DNA from: Clostridia bacterium
GTDB taxonomy: Bacteria > Bacillota > Clostridia > Christensenellales > Aristaeellaceae
Reading direction: 5' to 3'
NCBI GenBank assembly: GCA_017428385.1
Contig: JAFRQX010000019.1
Coordinates: 268,491-332,490 of the forward strand
DNA: 64,000 nt
A program made the translations under genes and the position numbers. Below the pieces are notes generated by a model that saw only the letters and a program-made list of their open reading frames with translations, was not told the DNA's origin and did no database searches. Shown here piece by piece: positions 58,994 through 64,000 of the stretch (positions within the stretch are counted from its first letter, which is position 1; each line of letters opens with the position of its first letter).

Positions 58994-60304
58994 TTACTGT
59001 CTCCGTTCAGTCACAGGGGATCCCTGCAGGACGTTTTCCACTGTGGTGGCGGAATCCGCCATTTTCTTCCGTTGTTCATTGTCCATGCCGTCCGGGTTCG
59101 GGCTGTTGGAAGCAATGCAGCGATAATAATATCTTCCGTCCTGTTTATACTTCCAGGCGTACACCGGAGTATATTCCGGCCGCAGGATGTCAACTCCGCC
59201 CTGTCCGTCGCTCTGTACGGTCACATGCAGCAGGTATCCGGAAACGCGTTTGATATGTGACCGGTCTCCGCTCAGCAATGTTCCGAGGCTCCAGATACAC
59301 AGAACGTTTTTTCCGTTGCTGCCTGTAATGTATTCAGCTGTCTGGGGCACGTGGCTTCCGTTCCCGATGATCAGGTCTGCACCGGCCTGGGCAATGTCTT
59401 CCGCCAGCTGCCTTTGGTTACGGTCAGGATCCTTTCCGGTTTTGCCCCAGTTCAGCAGGACAATAACAGCTTCAGCTCCCTGTGCTCTTGCTGAAGCGAT
59501 ATCCTCTGTAATCCGTGATATCTCTGCTGCCGGAATCAATCCATCTGTTCCGTCTTTTGTCATGCTCTTCCGCGTTTTTGAAGATATCGTATCTGTGTAT
59601 TGCAGAAACGCTGTCTTCACGCCGCCTGCGTCTGTTGTTGTAAAAATGCTGTCCTCTGTTCTGCCGATACCTGTCACCTTGATCTGTTGTTCATCCAGCA
59701 CCTTCAGCGTGGCTTCCATACCGTTTTTCCCGGCAGCATATGCCTGTGAAAAACCGCATGCCGCAACTCCGAATCCTGCTTCCTTCAGCAGGGACGCTGC
59801 TGAAGCTGGTGCCACATTGTCATTGGCCTTATGCTCGTCACTGAGGATGTTTTCAAGGAAAACGCAGCTTACGTCTGCCTTTACATACGGGCTCAGCAGC
59901 ATCATCACATCGGAATAATCAGTCATCTTGGCGTCTGCGTTCCAGCTGTTCTTCCGGACCTCACCGGACAGGGAGATGCTTCCGCCGAATGTCAGGGTAA
60001 AAGATGCGTTGGCTGTTTCGGGCACCGTTTTCTCCTCGGCAGCAGGCCGGGCTGTCGCTTTCGCAGTCTGTACGCTGTTGTCCTGTTCGGGATTCCGGGT
60101 CTCTGTGGTTTTCATCCCATCATCAGGCGAAAATGTTTCCTGGAGTTCCAGAACACTCATCTGAAGCTTACTCAGATCTACCGTCGCGCCGGAGGATAAT
60201 CTTCCCAGCACAGCCGCGGATCCCAGGAGAACAACAGCCAGCAGTCCAAGCATGAATTTGGTACCGGCGGAAAACTTCCTTTTCTGTCTTTGTCCTCGCC
60301 CCAT
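58994..60304 (-). CDS. CapA family protein (poly-gamma-glutamate capsule type)
   Basis: A 436-residue membrane-anchored protein. One N-terminal helix (residues 15-36) precedes a disordered Thr/Glu-rich stretch and a PGA_cap metallophosphoesterase-like domain (about 100-370): LTFGGSISLSGEVR, FGVAACGFSQAYAAG, VIVLLNWGKTG and ADLIIGNGSHVPQ. In typical CapA the motif begins GD; here it is GG in FGGSIS, so activity may differ. GGAGGG precedes the ATG. No capB or capC is nearby, so a capsule role is uncertain. Confidence 0.88.
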   Translation of the reverse strand: MGRGQRQKRKFSAGTKFMLGLLAVVLLGSAAVLGRLSSGATVDLSKLQMSVLELQETFSPDDGMKTTETRNPEQDNSVQTAKATARPAAEEKTVPETANASFTLTFGGSISLSGEVRKNSWNADAKMTDYSDVMMLLSPYVKADVSCVFLENILSDEHKANDNVAPASAASLLKEAGFGVAACGFSQAYAAGKNGMEATLKVLDEQQIKVTGIGRTEDSIFTTTDAGGVKTAFLQYTDTISSKTRKSMTKDGTDGLIPAAEISRITEDIASARAQGAEAVIVLLNWGKTGKDPDRNQRQLAEDIAQAGADLIIGNGSHVPQTAEYITGSNGKNVLCIWSLGTLLSGDRSHIKRVSGYLLHVTVQSDGQGGVDILRPEYTPVYAWKYKQDGRYYYRCIASNSPNPDGMDNEQRKKMADSATTVENVLQGSPVTERRQ

Positions 60305-60363
60305 GTTCTGTCCCTCCTTTCCTCGTATCGGTTGATGATCCCTGCGGAACCATCTGCGTATGA

Positions 60364-60471
60364 TTACCTCAGTACATATGTCAGGATAATGGAGAAAAGC
60401 AGCACACCCGCTGTCGCAAGGGCAACAATTCTGGCCATTCTGGTTCTTGTACTCTGCTTTTTGTTCGTCAT
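60364..60471 (-). CDS. Single-pass membrane miniprotein (35 aa)
   Basis: The reading frame is MTNKKQSTRTRMARI, then VALATAGVLLFSIILTYVLR, then stop. A basic N-terminus of 15 residues and one hydrophobic helix fit a cytoplasm-in membrane miniprotein, similar in plan to Prli42 or DUF4044 proteins of other Firmicutes, though identity to either is not shown. AAGGAG lies about nine bases before the ATG, and TATAAT (minus strand, 60509-60514) about 40 bases upstream. capA follows 59 bases downstream, probably on the same message. Confidence 0.65.
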   Translation of the reverse strand: MTNKKQSTRTRMARIVALATAGVLLFSIILTYVLR

Positions 60472-60508
60472 TGGTATATGCTCCTTCCTGTCCACAGCAG
60501 TTGCATCG

Positions 60509-60514
60509 ATTATA
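60509..60514 (-). promoter_or_regulatory. Probable -10 element of the miniprotein-capA unit
   Basis: TATAAT on the minus strand; the -35 (TTTCCC at 17 bases) is weak. Confidence 0.4.
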
Positions 60515-60529
60515 TCATGACACCCTGAA

Positions 60530-60564
60530 AAGGGAAAGAGGAGGCCGCATCCGGCGGTCTCCTC
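60530..60564 (-). terminator. Intrinsic terminator after the SH3-repeat gene
   Basis: On the minus strand GAGGAGACCGC and GCGGCCTCCTC pair with one mismatch around CGGAT, followed by TTTCCCTTTT. Confidence 0.8.
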
Positions 60565-60597
60565 CCCCTTATGAATCCGGCTTAAACCGGTTCCCGT

Positions 60598-63500
60598 TTA
60601 TGCTTCGGGTGTCTGGTCAGAATCACCGCTTCTGCTGCGGCGGGGTCTGGGTTCTCCGCCTTCCGGTTTGAAGCTGGCTGTGTAGGCCGATTCTTCATCC
60701 GATCCGGATCTGGTATAACGTCCATACGGATTCTTGGTACCGGTTCCGTAAGTCTTTCCGTTACTGCTGTTACCGGAAGAAGGTGTTGTCGGCGTCACTC
60801 TGGGCTTTGTTGTACCCGCGCTGCCCGTATAGTTACCGGTCCGTACCCTGGCAGCATTCTGCGCGGAAGCAGCATTGCCTGTTCCTGTTCCGTTTCCGGA
60901 CTGGGCTGCCGGTCTGGGCTTGTTCTGCTGGGCTGCCCTGTTCTGCTGTGCAACACGCTTCTGGGCCATTCTCTGGGCCGCTTTCCGTTTGCGTTCACGC
61001 TGCAGATACCAGTAGTATCCGCCGCCTGCGCCGGCAGCCAGTACCAGACCGGCCGCAACCCATCCGGCTCCGCCGCCTGTGCTCTGTTCCTGCGGGAACT
61101 CGGTAATCTCTTCTGTTGCCAGCGGTTCAGGAGACTGGGACGGCTCTTCAGTAGCCAGTTCCGTCTTGCCTTCAATATAGGCCATAGCTCTGTCCACAAC
61201 CGCGGCAGGATCAGCAGCGTCCTTATAGAACTTCTCCAGTTCCATCTTCAGCTCTTCCTGCTTCAGGGTTCCTGCCTTCGCCCGATCAACCAGGGAGTTG
61301 ACGAATTCGTTATTCTCAAACTCATTTTCCGGCAGCGGTTCCGGCGTGGCAAACGGATCAAACGGTTTATAGCTTACGGCGTTTCCCGCGGCAGGATTCA
61401 CCCACTCACTGACCTTCTGGTCTTCAGCAGTTACAATGCCTGTAGGACTGCCGGTCGTGGTCGGAGAAGATCCTGTATTGTTGTTCGCTGTACTCTGGGT
61501 GCTGTTGTTGGCCAGGCCTTCCCTGTACTTGTCGGACTTCAGGAACTGTTCCGCTTCGCTGACCGTCATCTGTTTAAAATACTTGCCGTTCAGGTAACCC
61601 ATCTGGCCGTTGTAGGAAACCTTGTACCAGGTTTCGCCGTCAGCCTGCACAGATCCGTAAACAATGAAGGTCGCGTAACGCTTCATCAGGTTGATTCTTC
61701 TGGAACTGGAGCTGGGTTCTGTACGGAAGTTCACTGCGTCTGTCGTCACATAGCCATAGCAGCTCAGTTCATTCGGATCATAGGTATAAGGTGCAATTGT
61801 TACGTTGGGAATCGGAGTTTCCTGCGGCTGCAGCATTTCTTCGTAGGCAGCCATTTCTCCGTAGGACATAATCCGGATCAGATCAGCCCGGACGAATCCC
61901 CACTTGCCGTCATGCTCGATTTCGTGCCAGGCAATACCATCCTGGTAGATCTGGCCGTATACATACACAATCTTGTTGACCGGTAGTTCTTCCTTGATTG
62001 CACTTGCAGCTGTCGGCCTTTCACGTACCGGGATACCGTCACCGATGGTGATTCCGTATCCGCTGCGCTGCGGAGGTTCCTGTGTCGTTGCAACCGCTGT
62101 CGGAGCAGGTGCGGGGGTATCTGTCGGGACAAACGGTGTGTCCGTAGGCGGTGCAGTCGGAGGATCCGTAGGCGGCGCGGTCGGCGTAGCTGTCGGCGGC
62201 GCAGTCGGAGGATCGGTCGGGGCAGGAGTATCTGTCGGTACAGGCGTTGCTGTCGGCGGTTCAGTAGGCGGATCCGTCGGTGCCGGAGTGTCCGTCGGGA
62301 CAGGCGTTGCTGTCGGGAAGAACTCCTCCCTGTTATACACGGGAGCAGGACTGGACTGAGCCTGATCCCATGCTGCGCTGTCTTCTTCTGTCAGGGCGTC
62401 CAGGTACTCCGTCATGATGTATCCGGGTTTGCCGTTCACCAGTGCATATGTCCATACCTCATTATTGTCATACTCCTTGGTATGGATCATATATACGTAA
62501 GTGTTTTTACCCAGCTGGCTCAGTTTGCTGGACTTGGTGCTGGGATCCTTGCGGAAGAATACTTTGCTGTTTGTCTTGCCGTAACGGTTCATCATCTCGC
62601 CCACCGGAATTTCGGGAGCGGGTGTTTCCACCTCAGGCTGATTGACGGGAGGCTGGTCCGTTTCAGGCTTGTCTGTTTCTGGATTATTGCTTTCAGGTGT
62701 GCCGATACCGGTTTCGTTGTTTTCCGGTACATTGTTTTCGGGATTGTTGTTTTCTGTAGCGTTGGTTTCCGGGTTATTGCTTTCAGGCGCGATTGCTTCC
62801 GGTTCTTTGCTTTCAGGTGCGCCGATTCCGGTTTCGCCGTTTTCAGGCTGATCCGTTTCAGGTGTATTGTTCTCTGGCACGTCTGTAACCTGTTCCGGGG
62901 CAGGTTCTTCCGGCTGCGGGAACAATTCCGCTTCAGTCAGCACAGGAGCACGGGTCGGCTGAATGCTGTCCCACTCATCACTGTCCTGCTGAGTCAGCGC
63001 ATTCAGGAATTCTGTTTTGATATATCCTCTCCGCCCGTTCACTTCAACGTATGTCCAGCTTTCGCCGGCAGCGTTCTGTTCCGCGCGGTACATATAGACG
63101 TGAATGCCCTTGTCAAGCCGTGCAAGCTCCTTGCCTTTTTTGTCCGGCTGTTCGCGAAGTGCAAGCTTACCGGCGTTCGTAAGACCGTAACGGTTCATCA
63201 TTTCTCCGTCAACAATCACCGGAGCCTCTGTAACCGTAACAGGTTCAGCTGCAGGCGCAGGCTCCGCAGCAGTTTCCGGTTCTGCGGCAGGAGCGGGTTC
63301 TGCGGCCGGTTCCGGTTCGACAGCAGGCGCAGGCTCCGCGGCGGGTTCAGGTTCTGCGGCAGGTGCAGGCTCCGCGGCGGGTGCCGGTTCAGCTGCCGGC
63401 GCAGGCTCAGCGGCAGGTTCCGGTTCTGCGGCAGGCGCAGGCTCAGCAGCAGGTTCCGATTCTGCGGCAGGAGCGGGCTCCGTAGCCGGTTCCGGTTCAG

Positions 63501-64000
63501 CTGCCGGCGTGGGGAATACTTCTTCGTATGTATAGATGTGTGCCGGAATCGGCTGGGCGTTGTTATATGCGTCACTGTCCTCAGTTGTCAGCACAGTGAT
63601 AAATTCGCTCATCAGATATCCGGTATGACCTTCTGCTTCAACCAGTGTCCATACTTCACCGGCGCTGTTGACGTCGGTATAGATCAGGTAAACCATCGTG
63701 TTAGGAGCCAGTTCTCCGTACTTGCCGGCGTTCTTGCTCGGTTCCTGGCGGTAATTGACCTTGGCAGTCGTCTTGCCGTAACGGTTGATGATTTCACCGA
63801 TCGGCATCACAGGTGCTTCCGTGGGCACCGTTGCCGGCACTTCAGATTCCGGTTCGGGCTGCGGCTCGGTGTAGGGTTCCGGTTCGGGCTGCGGCTCGGT
63901 GTAGGGTTCCGGTTCGGGCTGCGGCTCGGTGTAGGGTTCCGGTTCGGGCTGCGGCTCGGTGTAGGGTTCCGGTTCGGGCTGCGGCTCGGTGTAGGGTTCC
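60598..64000 (-). CDS. Giant SH3-repeat surface protein with C-terminal membrane anchor (N-terminus outside window)
   Basis: At least 1,133 residues; the frame is open to the window edge, and a GTG at 63840 is not the true start. From the edge inward it shows a ten-residue repeat [10 protein letters not shown], then three long SH3_3 units of about 95 residues (each starting MMNRYG- or INRYG-like and ending DSxxW..Q...EExFP), parted by ([12 protein letters not shown])n and Asn/Glu/Pro linkers, a TPxPTD linker, two shorter SH3 units (near 62085-61830 and 61790-61560), a membrane helix (about 61075-61010) and a Gln/Asn/Gly-rich basic cytosolic tail. Bacterial SH3 domains usually bind peptidoglycan, so this is probably a wall-spanning protein. 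Confidence 0.9.
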   Translation of the reverse strand, partial: EPYTEPQPEPEPYTEPQPEPEPYTEPQPEPEPYTEPQPEPEPYTEPQPEPESEVPATVPTEAPVMPIGEIINRYGKTTAKVNYRQEPSKNAGKYGELAPNTMVYLIYTDVNSAGEVWTLVEAEGHTGYLMSEFITVLTTEDSDAYNNAQPIPAHIYTYEEVFPTPAAEPEPATEPAPAAESEPAAEPAPAAEPEPAAEPAPAAEPAPAAEPAPAAEPEPAAEPAPAVEPEPAAEPAPAAEPETAAEPAPAAEPVTVTEAPVIVDGEMMNRYGLTNAGKLALREQPDKKGKELARLDKGIHVYMYRAEQNAAGESWTYVEVNGRRGYIKTEFLNALTQQDSDEWDSIQPTRAPVLTEAELFPQPEEPAPEQVTDVPENNTPETDQPENGETGIGAPESKEPEAIAPESNNPETNATENNNPENNVPENNETGIGTPESNNPETDKPETDQPPVNQPEVETPAPEIPVGEMMNRYGKTNSKVFFRKDPSTKSSKLSQLGKNTYVYMIHTKEYDNNEVWTYALVNGKPGYIMTEYLDALTEEDSAAWDQAQSSPAPVYNREEFFPTATPVPTDTPAPTDPPTEPPTATPVPTDTPAPTDPPTAPPTATPTAPPTDPPTAPPTDTPFVPTDTPAPAPTAVATTQEPPQRSGYGITIGDGIPVRERPTAASAIKEELPVNKIVYVYGQIYQDGIAWHEIEHDGKWGFVRADLIRIMSYGEMAAYEEMLQPQETPIPNVTIAPYTYDPNELSCYGYVTTDAVNFRTEPSSSSRRINLMKRYATFIVYGSVQADGETWYKVSYNGQMGYLNGKYFKQMTVSEAEQFLKSDKYREGLANNSTQSTANNNTGSSPTTTGSPTGIVTAEDQKVSEWVNPAAGNAVSYKPFDPFATPEPLPENEFENNEFVNSLVDRAKAGTLKQEELKMELEKFYKDAADPAAVVDRAMAYIEGKTELATEEPSQSPEPLATEEITEFPQEQSTGGGAGWVAAGLVLAAGAGGGYYWYLQRERKRKAAQRMAQKRVAQQNRAAQQNKPRPAAQSGNGTGTGNAASAQNAARVRTGNYTGSAGTTKPRVTPTTPSSGNSSNGKTYGTGTKNPYGRYTRSGSDEESAYTASFKPEGGEPRPRRSRSGDSDQTPEA
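63250..63510 (-). repeat. 18-bp coding repeats ([12 protein letters not shown])
   Basis: About a dozen degenerate copies encoding Ala-Ala-Glu-Pro-(Glu/Ala)-Pro link two SH3 units. Third-base changes between copies show that this array is older than the perfect repeat at the window edge. Confidence 0.85.
63851..64000 (-). repeat. Perfect 30-bp tandem repeat (five copies, continues past window)
   Basis: Five identical 30-base units with no base change, encoding [10 protein letters not shown]. The repeat reaches the window edge, so the copy number is a minimum. Confidence 0.95.

Noticed and set aside
63851..64000. CRISPR-like or intergenic tandem repeat
   Set aside because: The 30-bp units are directly contiguous, without spacers, and lie in frame in the SH3 protein gene.
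1..64000. tRNA or rRNA genes, insertion sequences, prophage or defence islands
   Set aside because: No conserved tRNA arm sequences, rRNA blocks, transposase, integrase or known defence proteins were seen in genes or gaps on reading both strands; a tRNAscan/Infernal run would settle small RNAs.

Overview
The window is about 64 kb of chromosome from a low-to-mid G+C Firmicute of the class Clostridia. The evidence is Shine-Dalgarno driven translation with many GTG and TTG starts, a dgt-dnaG-rpoD-trmK-nif3 block, a yceD-rpmF pair, an acetate kinase next to tmcAL, and Gram-positive envelope proteins (LCP, CapA, SH3 and zinc-ribbon membrane proteins). An uncultured gut or rumen Christensenellales/Aristaeellaceae-like organism is my inference. 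No rRNA, tRNA, CRISPR array, prophage or transposase was seen. Genes are densely packed; only one gap (after the alpha-galactosidase unit) exceeds 300 bases.

Layout. 0-3 kb: the end of a PhnE-type permease, a cytosolic 5'-nucleotidase and SurE. 3-7.5 kb (minus strand): an FbpABC-like importer with binding protein, fused double permease and ATPase. 7.5-10.7 kb: an M16C metalloprotease and a small unknown protein. 10.9-17.1 kb: dgt, dnaG, rpoD, trmK, nif3 and a zinc-ribbon coiled-coil protein. 17.2-24.2 kb: a leucine-rich-repeat surface protein, then a LacI regulator with malQ and glgP for alpha-glucan breakdown, a DUF1622 membrane protein and an aquaporin. 24.3-32.4 kb (minus): rsmI-rsmH, folC-valS, rpmF-yceD and ackA. 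32.6-43.9 kb: tmcAL, an FAD protein (minus), an LCP/zinc-ribbon/DUF3298-like envelope cluster, ilvE with an unknown gene and an RluA synthase, and a GH27 alpha-galactosidase. 44.3-53 kb (minus): amidohydrolase, zinc-ribbon/TPR membrane protein, HEAT-like protein, Hsp33, methyltransferase, DUF624 protein, phosphohexomutase and AcpS. 53.2-57.7 kb: a MoxR-DUF58-transglutaminase module. 57.8-64 kb (minus): MBL-fold hydrolase, unknown protein, CapA, a 35-residue membrane miniprotein and a giant SH3-repeat surface protein that runs off the window.

The most unusual content lies between genes. At least nine intergenic arrays are built from degenerate 7-base units with consensus YTNTNCA (TTATGCA, TTCTTCA, CTCTACA and similar), kept in exact 7-base register. 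All have the pyrimidine-rich strand on the + strand whatever the direction of the flanking genes. They resemble the heptameric STRR repeats described in cyanobacteria. Two other gaps hold arrays of different perfect palindromes: four short palindromes separated by ATTTCAC (33.83-33.93 kb), and at least five two-tier nested hairpins (44.06-44.31 kb). Hairpins with a TTTA or TTTG loop and different stems recur in three of these regions, which suggests that the fold rather than the sequence is maintained.
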